From an uncultured Clostridia bacterium (GTDB taxonomy: Bacteria; Bacillota; Clostridia; Christensenellales; Aristaeellaceae), in contig CAKTXH010000013.1 of assembly GCA_934630975.1 (NCBI GenBank), positions 1-37,890 on the forward strand: a DNA stretch of 37,890 nt, written 5' to 3'. Within the stretch, counting starts at the first letter, position 1; the number at the start of each line of letters is the position of its first letter. Position numbers and translations under genes: made by a program. Of the stretch, positions 23,058 to 31,200 are shown one piece after another. Under the pieces are notes generated by a model. That model ran no database searches, was not told the DNA's origin, and saw only the letters and a list, made by a program, of their open reading frames with translations.

Positions 23058-23103
23058 AAACGGCGGGTTTCGTCGGAGCGGCGCTCTGCGATACCCGCCG
23101 TTT
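23058..23103 (+). other. Long-stem hairpin between the 68-codon gene and uppS
   Basis: AAACGGCGGGT (23058-23068) pairs perfectly with ACCCGCCGTTT (23093-23103), 11 bp, enclosing a 24-nt loop that contains a smaller GAGC/GCTC hairpin. No T-run follows, so it is not a standard intrinsic terminator. It may protect or process the mRNA. Confidence 0.5.
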
Positions 23104-23143
23104 GGATTCTAAAGCGGCCTTGAACTGCCGCGGGAGGATAAAG

Positions 23144-23914
23144 ATGGCATCTCTTGGCCAAAATGAGGGCAAAGCGCCGATGACTTCGGCAAAAGCGCTT
23201 GAAAAGGAATTTCTGCCGCGCCACGTGGCGATCATCATGGACGGCAACGGGCGCTGGGCGCAGAAGCGCGGCATGCCGCGCACGTTCGGCCACAAGGCGG
23301 GCGTGGAGGCGCTACGCGAAATCATCAAATACTCCGACGAGCTTGGCATCGAGGCGCTGACGATCTATGCGTTTTCCGCCGAGAATTGGAAGCGCTCGGC
23401 GGAGGAGGTCGGCGCGCTGATGCGGCTTCTGCTGCAATACTTCACCAGCGAAATCGACGAGCTGAACGAGAAGAACGTGCGGATTCGCATTTTGGGCGAT
23501 ATCGACGGCATGCCCAAGGGGCTGGAAAAGCAGCGGGACGCGCTGCACGCCGCCATCCGCCGCACGCACGAAAACACCGGCTTGCAGCTGAATATCGCGC
23601 TGAATTACGGTGGTCAGCAGGAAATCATCCGCGCCGCGCAGAAATTGGCTGAACGCGTGGCGGCGGGCGATTTGAAGCCGGAGGAGATCGACCGGGCGGC
23701 GTTTGAAAACGAGCTGTATACCGCCGGTCTGCCGGATGTGGATTTTTTGATTCGGACGAGCGGGGAGATGCGGCTGAGCAACTTTTTGCTCTACCAGCTG
23801 GCGTATGCGGAGTTTTATCAAACCGATACGCTCTGGCCGGATTTCGACCGCCATGCTTATGATGAAGCGCTGCTGGCGTATGCGAAAAGAAATCGCCGGT
23901 TTGGCGGCGTTTAA
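23144..23914 (+). CDS. uppS: Isoprenyl transferase (undecaprenyl diphosphate synthase)
   Basis: Condenses isopentenyl units to make the C55 carrier lipid for peptidoglycan. The 256-residue protein has the cis-prenyltransferase motifs IIMDGNGRWAQKRG (catalytic Asp), GHKAGVEAL, YAFSAENWKRS and the C-terminal RTSGEMRLSNFLLYQLAYAE. The ATG at 23144 follows GGGAGG with 6-nt spacing. A later ATG at 23180 would also give a complete enzyme, and an earlier frame reaches 23006 but has no Shine-Dalgarno and would run through the hairpin. cdsA follows 14 nt downstream. Confidence 0.97.
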   Translation: MASLGQNEGKAPMTSAKALEKEFLPRHVAIIMDGNGRWAQKRGMPRTFGHKAGVEALREIIKYSDELGIEALTIYAFSAENWKRSAEEVGALMRLLLQYFTSEIDELNEKNVRIRILGDIDGMPKGLEKQRDALHAAIRRTHENTGLQLNIALNYGGQQEIIRAAQKLAERVAAGDLKPEEIDRAAFENELYTAGLPDVDFLIRTSGEMRLSNFLLYQLAYAEFYQTDTLWPDFDRHAYDEALLAYAKRNRRFGGV

Positions 23915-23928
23915 GAAAGAAGGATTGT

Positions 23929-24735
23929 ATGAAAACTCGCCTGATTACGGCGGCGATCGGCGTGCCGTTCCTCATCTTCGTACTGATTGTGCGCGGATGG
24001 TTTGCCGAGCTGGTGACTGCGCTTTTGACCATTATCGCGATGGGGGAATGTTACCGCGCGCTGGGCAAGGCAGGGTATAACGTCTGCGTATGGGGCGGCT
24101 ATGCAGCGGCGGTTGCGATGTGGCCGTTGAGCCGCGTGATGGGCGTGCTTGACCCGCTGCTGCTGGTTGTGGCGGCGATGGGCATTTCGATGACGGGTGT
24201 GATGCTGCGCGAAAAGCCGACGTTCCCGGATGCGGCGGCCTCGGTGTATCCGCTGTTCACCTGCTTTTTGCCGATGTCCATGTTCATGATGATGATGAAC
24301 AGCACCTACGGCGTGGTGCCGGGCATTGCGCTCATCACCATGGCGTTTGCGATTGCTTACGCCGGCGACGGCGCGGCGTATTTCGGCGGCCGGGCGATGG
24401 GCAGGCACAAGCTCTGCCCGAACGTCAGCCCGAAAAAGACGGTGGAAGGCGCGATTTTCGGCGTGGTCGGCGGCACGATTGCGGGGCTGATCTGCCGGGC
24501 AGTTTTTGTATACGCGTTTGACATGCCGATGCCGGGCATCCCGGCGACGATTGCGCTGGGGCTGATCGGCTCGGTGGCGGGCGAAATCGGCGACCTTTCC
24601 GCGTCGCTGCTCAAGCGGCACAGCGGAATCAAGGATTACGGCAAGATTTTCCCCGGCCACGGCGGCGTGATGGACAGATTCGACAGCGTGATTTTCACGC
24701 TGATTGTGATGTACTGCTACACGCTCGTGCTCTAA
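23929..24735 (+). CDS. cdsA: Phosphatidate cytidylyltransferase
   Basis: Makes CDP-diacylglycerol from phosphatidic acid and CTP, the entry to phospholipid synthesis. The 268-residue protein has about seven hydrophobic segments. The CdsA signature lies near the C-terminus: SLLKRHSGIKDYGKIFPGHG followed by GVMDRFDS, which carries the catalytic Asp residues. YAGDGAAYFGGRAMGRHKL and SPKKTVEGAIFG are further family segments. It is placed between uppS and dxr as in other Bacillota. Confidence 0.97.
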   Translation: MKTRLITAAIGVPFLIFVLIVRGWFAELVTALLTIIAMGECYRALGKAGYNVCVWGGYAAAVAMWPLSRVMGVLDPLLLVVAAMGISMTGVMLREKPTFPDAAASVYPLFTCFLPMSMFMMMMNSTYGVVPGIALITMAFAIAYAGDGAAYFGGRAMGRHKLCPNVSPKKTVEGAIFGVVGGTIAGLICRAVFVYAFDMPMPGIPATIALGLIGSVAGEIGDLSASLLKRHSGIKDYGKIFPGHGGVMDRFDSVIFTLIVMYCYTLVL

Positions 24736-24783
24736 GGCGGGCGGACAGATTACGCGATTTCCATGCGAAAAACGGAGGCAGAT

Positions 24784-25935
24784 ATGCGAAAGTTGGCGAT
24801 ATTGGGTTCCACGGGTTCCATCGGCACGCAGGCGCTCGACGTTGCGGCGCGCCACAGCGACCGCTTTGCCGTTACCGCGCTGGTGGCGCACAGCTCGAGC
24901 GAAAAGCTTTTCGAGCAGGTGCGGCAGTTCCACCCGCAGATTGCGGCGCTTTCCGTTGAGCCGAAGGAGATTCCGGCGGATATCAAGGATAGCTGCCAGT
25001 GGATGTTCGGCGAGAACGTGCTGCTGGACGTGGTGCGCGCGTGCGATGCGGACGACGTGCTCGTCTCGGTCGTGGGCGTTGTCGGTCTGGCGGCGGTGAT
25101 GGAGACGCTGGCCTGCGGCAAACGCGTGCTGCTGGCGAACAAGGAGCCGCTGGTTGCGGGCGGCGAGCTGGTGACGGAGGCGGCGAAGCGGGCGGGCCAT
25201 CCGCTGCTGCCGGTGGACAGCGAGCACAGCGCGATTTTCCAGTGCCTGCAAGGCGCGCAGGGCAACACGCCGACCCGCCTGATTCTGACGGCGAGCGGCG
25301 GCCCGTTCCGCACGTGGAAGAAAGAGGACATCTACAACGCGCGGCCCGAGCAGGCGCTCAAGCACCCGAATTGGAGCATGGGGCGCAAGATCACGATTGA
25401 TTCCGCGTCGATGATGAACAAGGCGCTGGAAGTCATCGAGGCGAGATGGCTGTTCGACATGCCCGCGGAGAAGATTGATGTGCTGATTCATCCGCAGAGC
25501 GTCATACATTCTATGGTCGAATACGCGGACGGCGCGGTGATGGCGCAGCTGGGCACGCCGGATATGCGTCTGCCGATTCTCTACGCGATGAGCTGGCCGG
25601 AGCGGCTTCCGACCGGCGGCAAGCGGCTCGATTTCACGCAGATGAACGCGTTGACCTTCGAGCAGCCGGATTACGACCGTTTCCCCGGACTCAAACTGGC
25701 GTATGACGCGCTGGCGGTCGGCGGCTCGATGAGCGCGGTGCTCAACGGCGCGAACGAAATCGCGGTGGACGCGTTCCTGCACGAGAAAATCCCCTTCGGC
25801 GCGATTGCGCGGCTGGTGGAAGAGACGATGCAGGCCGTGCCGGTGATCGCGCATCCGACGCTCGAGCAGGTGTTTGACTGCGACCGCGCCGCGCGGCAGA
25901 AGGCCACGGCGCTGCTGGATCGGTTTGGCGCGTAA
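24784..25935 (+). CDS. dxr: 1-deoxy-D-xylulose 5-phosphate reductoisomerase
   Basis: NADPH-dependent enzyme that makes methylerythritol phosphate, the committed step of the MEP isoprenoid pathway. The 383-residue protein has the nucleotide-binding start AILGSTGSIGTQALDV. Active-site segments are NKEPLVAGGELV, DSEHSAIFQCL, TASGGPFRTW, and HPNWSMGRKITIDSASMMNK (substrate and metal loop). The ATG at 24784 follows GGAGG with 5-nt spacing; an ATG at 24763 lacks one. With ispG in the same cluster and uppS upstream, the operon supplies precursor and carrier lipid together. Confidence 0.98.
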   Translation: MRKLAILGSTGSIGTQALDVAARHSDRFAVTALVAHSSSEKLFEQVRQFHPQIAALSVEPKEIPADIKDSCQWMFGENVLLDVVRACDADDVLVSVVGVVGLAAVMETLACGKRVLLANKEPLVAGGELVTEAAKRAGHPLLPVDSEHSAIFQCLQGAQGNTPTRLILTASGGPFRTWKKEDIYNARPEQALKHPNWSMGRKITIDSASMMNKALEVIEARWLFDMPAEKIDVLIHPQSVIHSMVEYADGAVMAQLGTPDMRLPILYAMSWPERLPTGGKRLDFTQMNALTFEQPDYDRFPGLKLAYDALAVGGSMSAVLNGANEIAVDAFLHEKIPFGAIARLVEETMQAVPVIAHPTLEQVFDCDRAARQKATALLDRFGA

Positions 25936-25956
25936 CGCGGGAGGTGCTTTCTTTTC

Positions 25957-26979
25957 ATGTATGTGATTCTGGCGCTGCTGCTGTTGGGCGTGCTGATTAT
26001 TGCGCATGAGGGCGGCCATTTCTGGGCGGCCCGCGCCTGCGGCATCGGCGTGCAGGAGTTTTCGATGGGCATGGGCCCGCTGATTGCCAAGTGGAAGAGC
26101 AAAAAGGAAACGCAGTTTTCGCTTCGCCTGCTGCCCATCGGTGGCTACTGCCAGTTTTACAGCGAGGACGAGGAGAAGCCTGACCCGCGCGCGTTCAACA
26201 ATCAGCCGGTTTGGAAGCGCGCGATTACGGTATTCAGCGGCCCGCTGATGAACTTTGTAATTGCGTTTCTGGTGATCGTGCTGTTTATGAGCGCCATCGG
26301 CGTGGACACCGTTGTGCCGAAGGTGGCACAGGTGGAGGAAAACGCGCAGGCGGCGGGGCTGCAAATCGGCGATGAAATCGTGGCGGTCGGCGGCGAGGAG
26401 ACGGCGACTTCGGACGCGATTGCGCAGGCTATCGCCGCGTCGGGCGGCGAGGCGGTGACGTTGACCGTGAAGCGGAACGGCGAGACGCTGGATTTGACGC
26501 TGACGCCGTTTTACGATGCGGAAGTTGAACGCTACCGCGTCGGCTTCTCGTTCGGGCAGGAGCGCGTTCGAATCTCTGTTTTTGAAAGCGTTCCGTTCTC
26601 GTTCCAGTACAATGTGGAAAGCGTGAAGCTGATTCTTTCCACGCTCAAAAACCTGGTGTTCAAAGGGCAGGGCGTCGACGATGTGACCGGCCCGGTCGGC
26701 ACGGTTTACGTCATTCAGGAGGTCACGCAGCAGGGCGGTTTCGAGGTGTATCTCGAACTGCTGGCGCTCATCAGCGTGAACCTCGGCGTGATGAACCTGC
26801 TCCCGATTCCGGGGCTGGACGGCAGCAGGCTGCTGTTCCTGCTGGTGGAAGCGGTTCGCCGCAAGCCGGTCAGGCGCGAGCTGGAAGGCGCGATTCACGC
26901 GGCGGGCTTCATCCTGCTGATGGGCCTGATGGTGCTGCTGACGTACAAGGACATTATGCGGTTCTTTGTGAAGGGATAA
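25957..26979 (+). CDS. rseP: RseP/RasP-type site-2 zinc metalloprotease
   Basis: Membrane-embedded protease that cuts anti-sigma factors and leftover signal peptides. The 340-residue protein has the HEGGH zinc motif in the first membrane helix. A PDZ domain follows in the middle (about 115-195, with AAGLQIGDEIVAVGGEE). The second catalytic segment is MNLLPIPGLDGSRL, in which the Asp is the third zinc ligand. There are four hydrophobic helices. GGGAGGTG lies 10 nt before the ATG. It sits between dxr and ispG, as in many Clostridia; a proS gene found here in Bacillus is absent. Confidence 0.96.
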   Translation: MYVILALLLLGVLIIAHEGGHFWAARACGIGVQEFSMGMGPLIAKWKSKKETQFSLRLLPIGGYCQFYSEDEEKPDPRAFNNQPVWKRAITVFSGPLMNFVIAFLVIVLFMSAIGVDTVVPKVAQVEENAQAAGLQIGDEIVAVGGEETATSDAIAQAIAASGGEAVTLTVKRNGETLDLTLTPFYDAEVERYRVGFSFGQERVRISVFESVPFSFQYNVESVKLILSTLKNLVFKGQGVDDVTGPVGTVYVIQEVTQQGGFEVYLELLALISVNLGVMNLLPIPGLDGSRLLFLLVEAVRRKPVRRELEGAIHAAGFILLMGLMVLLTYKDIMRFFVKG

Positions 26980-26990
26980 GGGAGAAAAAC

Positions 26991-28040
26991 ATGAGCAAGA
27001 AAACACGGCAGGTCAAAGCCGGAAACGTCCTCATCGGCGGGGGCGCGCCGGTCAGCGTACAGTCGATGACGAACACCGATACGGCGGATGTGGAAGCGAC
27101 GCTTTCGCAGATTCGCGCGCTGACGGTTGCGGGCGCGGACATTGTTCGCGTGTCCGTTTACAATGAGGCATGCGCCGACGCGGTGCGCGCGCTGGTGGAC
27201 GGAAGCCCCGTGCCGCTGGTCGCCGATATTCATTTTGATTACAAGCTCGCCATCAAGGCGGTGGAAAACGGCATCCACAAACTGCGCATCAACCCCGGCA
27301 ACATCGGCGGCGAAAAGAACGTGCGCATCCTCGCGGACTGCGTGAAGGCGCATCATATCCCGGTGCGCATCGGCGTGAATTCCGGCTCGGTGGAGAAGGA
27401 TATTCTGGCCAAGTACGGCGGGCCGACCCCGCAGGGCATGGTGGAAAGTGCGCTGGCGCATGCGAAAATGCTGGAAAACTGCGGGTTTTACGATATGGTG
27501 CTCTCCATGAAGGCGAGCAACGTGCCGGATACCGTTGCGGCCTATCGGCTGGCGAGCGCCCAGTGCGATTATCCGCTGCACCTCGGCGTGACCGAGGCGG
27601 GTCTGCCGGAACAGGGCAAAATCAAGAGCGCTATCGGCATCGGTTCGCTGCTGCTGGACGGCATCGGCGATACGATCCGCGTTTCGCTGACGGGCGACCC
27701 GTGCCTTGAGCCGCCGGCAGGCATCGAGATTTTGCAGGACGTGGGGCTGCGCAAGAACTTCGTGCAGTATGTCTCCTGCCCGACCTGCGGGCGCACCTGC
27801 ATCGACGTGGGCGGCATCATGCGCCGCGTGCAGGAAGAGCTGAAGGGCGTGAACGTGCCGTTCAAGGTGGCCGTCATGGGCTGCGTGGTCAACGGCCCGG
27901 GCGAAGGCCGCGAGGCGGATATCGGCATCTGCGGCGGCGGAAACGGCGCGGGTCTGCTGATCAAAAAGGGTCAGCAGCCGCAGAAGGTAACCGGCGATCT
28001 GGCGCAGATTTTGATTGACGAGATTCATAAGATGCTGTAA
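26991..28040 (+). CDS. ispG: (E)-4-hydroxy-3-methylbut-2-enyl-diphosphate synthase IspG (flavodoxin-dependent type)
   Basis: Iron-sulfur enzyme of the penultimate MEP step. The 349-residue protein has the TIM-barrel domain with PVSVQSMTNTDT, LVADIHFDYKLA and LRINPGNIG. The C-terminal cluster domain has three cysteine ligands, in CPTCGRTCIDVGG and GCVVNGPGEGREADIG, followed by a conserved Glu. ATG follows GGGAG. It ends the lipid gene run. A palindromic element and a terminator lie just downstream. Confidence 0.97.
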   Translation: MSKKTRQVKAGNVLIGGGAPVSVQSMTNTDTADVEATLSQIRALTVAGADIVRVSVYNEACADAVRALVDGSPVPLVADIHFDYKLAIKAVENGIHKLRINPGNIGGEKNVRILADCVKAHHIPVRIGVNSGSVEKDILAKYGGPTPQGMVESALAHAKMLENCGFYDMVLSMKASNVPDTVAAYRLASAQCDYPLHLGVTEAGLPEQGKIKSAIGIGSLLLDGIGDTIRVSLTGDPCLEPPAGIEILQDVGLRKNFVQYVSCPTCGRTCIDVGGIMRRVQEELKGVNVPFKVAVMGCVVNGPGEGREADIGICGGGNGAGLLIKKGQQPQKVTGDLAQILIDEIHKML

Positions 28041-28044
28041 AATG

Positions 28045-28142
28045 CCTTCCGTCACGCGCCTGCGGCGTGCTAACCAGCGGCATTTCATTGGCTTGTTTCC
28101 GCCATAGGCGGCGACTGGTGATATGTTTTTCAAAGAGGAAGG
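28045..28142. repeat. Intergenic palindromic element B with CCTTCC/GGAAGG ends
   Basis: About 98 nt bounded by CCTTCC (28045-28050) and GGAAGG (28137-28142). The first 11 bases, CCTTCCGTCAC, are identical to the start of element A at 17896. As in A, a CAC/GTG-closed hairpin (GTCACGC...GCGTG) follows directly. The inner sequence then diverges. It lies between ispG and the terminator at 28158. Membership in one repeat family is an inference from two copies. Confidence 0.4.
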
Positions 28143-28157
28143 AATAAAACAAAAATG

Positions 28158-28183
28158 AACCTCCCCGGCACGGGGAGGTTTTA
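28158..28183 (+). terminator. Intrinsic terminator between ispG and polC
   Basis: AACCTCCCC (28158-28166) pairs perfectly with GGGGAGGTT (28172-28180) around a 5-nt loop, followed by TTA after the stem's two terminal Ts. Stops the frr-to-ispG transcript. The stem is nearly symmetrical, so it may also act on the other strand. Confidence 0.85.
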
Positions 28184-28221
28184 GTGAGTTTTCTTTAAAC
28201 GGCGCGAAGCGAATGGGAGGT

Positions 28222-28265
28222 GCAGGAACCTCAGGTTCCTGCCGGGGTTTGGGGCAGCGCCCCAA
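28222..28265 (+). promoter_or_regulatory. Two tandem perfect hairpins in the polC leader
   Basis: GCAGGAACC (28222-28230) pairs with GGTTCCTGC (28234-28242) over a 3-nt loop. TTGGGGC (28249-28255) pairs with GCCCCAA (28259-28265), also with a 3-nt loop. Neither has a T-run. They end 5 nt before the polC Shine-Dalgarno. No convincing promoter was found between the terminator at 28158-28183 and polC. Confidence 0.45.
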
Positions 28266-28284
28266 CGTAAGAGGTGACGTACAA

Positions 28285-31200
28285 GTGGCACAACAGTGGG
28301 AAGGATTGCTCGAAGGCGCGGCGCAGGAGCTGAGGGGACATTTGACCCTCGAGCGCGTGACGGCCAGCAAGGCGGGCGACGAGATATCGGTCTTTTTCTC
28401 CTCGGATATGCTGGTGGAGGAAAGGCCGTTTCTGGCGGCTCAGCGCGCGATGCGGCGCAATTTCGCGCCGATGCGGGTGAAAATGATCATCCGCTCGCCG
28501 CAGCTGGCGCAGGATTTCCTGAGCGACCCGCAAAAATACGCGCCGTTCATCCTGCGCTGCGTCAAGCGCCGCCATCCCTCCGGCGCGCCGTTTATGAACG
28601 ACGCGACGCTGGAATGTAAGGGCGACGTGCTCAGCGTGCTTGTGCCGCAGGATATCGCGCCGAAATTCCTCGCGCAGTCCGGCGTGGATAAGTACATCGA
28701 GCAGCTGGTTGAAAACGTGTTCGTGACGAAGGTGCACGTCGTCTTCCAGGCGGTCAAGCTGCGCGAGGAGCAGCTCGAGGAGATCCGCCGCCGCCGCAAG
28801 GCCGAGGACGAGCAGGCCGTCGCAGAGATGATTAAGACGCAGAGCGAGCAGGTCGCCGCGCAGGAGGCCAAAGCGGCCAAAGAAAAGCCGAAGGCCGTCT
28901 TCGGGCGGCCGATCACCGCCGAACCGCTGCCCATCAGCGAATTGACGGAGGAAGCCAGCAAGCTGACGATCTGCGGCGAGGTGCTGACGGTGGAGACGCG
29001 CGAGCTGCGCGGCGGTGAAATGCAGCTGCTTTCCTTCGCGCTGACGGATTACACGAACACCATCAAATGCAAGGCGTTTCTGCGCTATAAGCCCAGACGC
29101 GGGCGCTTTGGCAGCGCTTCGCAGGAGGAGGACGACCGCCCGCCGACGGAGGAGGAAAAGAAGGCCGTCGACGACGTGATCGCCGCCGTCAAAGAAGGCA
29201 AATGGTTCGCCGTGCGCGGCGACGTGAAGATGGACAGCTTCGAGCATGGCTTGGTGATGATGGTCAACGACATCGACGAGCGGGAGAAGCCCATGCGGCA
29301 GGATACCGCCGAGCGCAAGCGCATCGAGCTGCACATGCACACCAACATGAGCGAGATGGACGCGGTTTCCTCCGCTAGCGATTTGATCAAGCGCGCGGCG
29401 CAGTGGGGGCATCCGGCCGTCGCCATCACGGATCACGGCGTGGTGCAGGCGTTCCCGGAAGCTTTCGGTGCGGCGAAAAAGAACAAGATCAAGCTCATTC
29501 CGGGCATGGAGGGCTATCTGACGGACGTGACCGTCGTGGTCAAGGACGGCGACGACAGGCCGCTGACAGACGATATCGTCGTGGTGGACTTTGAAACCAC
29601 GGGTCTCAACCCGCGCAAGTGCCGCATCATGGAAATCGGCGCGGTGCGCATCCGCAACGGGCAGGTGGTGGAGGAATACAGCCGGTTCGTCAACCCCATG
29701 GAGCCGATTCCGCAGGAGGTTTCCGAACTGACGCACATCACCGACGCGATGGTCGCCGACGCAAACCCGGCGGAGGTCGAAATACCGAAACTGCTGGAAT
29801 TCATCGGCGGGGCGGCGTTCGCAGCGCATAACGCGAAATTCGATTATTCCTTCCTGACGGAGGAATGTAACCGGCTGGGCATTGAAATCCACATGCCGGT
29901 CATCGACACGCTGGAATTCTCCCGCCGGATGTACCCCAGCCTCAAGAGCCACAGGCTCGGCGCGGTCTGCAAATCGCTGGGCATCAGCCTGAAAAACGCG
30001 CACAGAGCCGTGCACGACGCGCGCGCGACGGCGCACATGCTCAACCGCATGCTCGACACGGCGAAGGAAAAGGGCGTTACCCGGCTGAACGAGATCAATT
30101 CCGCGCTGACGGGCGGCGCTATCGGCGATTCGTACCACATCATTCTGCTGGCCGCCGAGCAGGACGGCATGACCAACCTGAACAAGATCGTTTCGGAAGG
30201 CCACCTCAACTATTTCAGCCGCAAGCCACATACCCCGCGCGAAATTTTGCAGAAATACCGCAAGGGCATCATCGTCGGCTCGGCCTGCGAGGCGGGCGAA
30301 CTCTTCCGCGCCGTGGTGGACGGCAAGAACGACACGGAGCTCAAACGGATCGCGCGGTTCTATGACTATCTCGAAATCCAGCCGATTGGCAACAACGCGT
30401 TCATGCTGCGCGAGGGCATGGCGGAGGACGAGGAGCAGCTGCGCGACTTCAACCGCAAGATCGTCTGGCTGGGCGAAGAGCTGGGCATCCCGGTCTGCGC
30501 GACGGGCGACGTGCACTTCCTTGACCCGAAGGACGGCAAATTCCGCGCGATCATTCAGGCGGCGCACGGCTTCAAGGACGCGGACAATCAGCCGCCGCTG
30601 TATTTCAAGACGACGCAGGAAATGCTCGACGAATTCAGCTATCTGGGCAAGGCGAAGGCGGAGGAAGTCGTCATCGACAACCCGGCGAAGATCGCCGCGC
30701 GCATCGGCGAGGTCGGCCTGTACCCGAAGCACCCGGAGGGGAAGGAAACCTTCCAGCCGTTCTGGCCGGACGCGGCGGACAACATCCGCAACCTGTGCGA
30801 AGAACAGATTCGCGAATGGTTCGGCGACAACCCGCCGGAAATCGTCGTGGCGCGCAAGGAGAAGGAGCTTTCCTCCATCCTCGGCTACGGTTACGGCACG
30901 CTGTACAACATCGCGGAAAAGCTGGTTAAAAAATCGAACGCAGACGGCTATCTGGTCGGCTCGCGCGGCAGCGTCGGCTCGTCCTATGTGGCGCATCTGG
31001 TCGGCATTTCGGAGGTCAACGCGCTGCCGCCGCACTACCGCTGCCCGAAATGCAAATGGTATACGTTCGATGTGGACAAGAGCAAATACAAGGTCGGCGT
31101 CGACCTGCCGCCGATGAAGTGCCCGCAGTGCGGCGAGGAGCTTTTCCGGGACGGCTTCGACATTCCGTTCGAGGTTTTCCTCGGTTTCAAGGGCGACAAG

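Noticed and set aside
23911..27006. 1031-codon open frame on the minus strand across cdsA, dxr and rseP
   Set aside because: Shadow of the plus-strand genes in GC-rich DNA. The translation is rich in R, H, A and Q with no domain, and all three plus-strand proteins have full family motifs.
28213..28284. N-terminal extension of PolC by 24 codons
   Set aside because: This stretch is two perfect hairpins, and the GTG at 28285 has a good Shine-Dalgarno and gives the normal protein length.
28231..31035. 934-codon minus-strand frame opposite polC
   Set aside because: Antisense shadow with low-complexity His/Arg/Leu-rich translation; PolC motifs on the plus strand explain the region.
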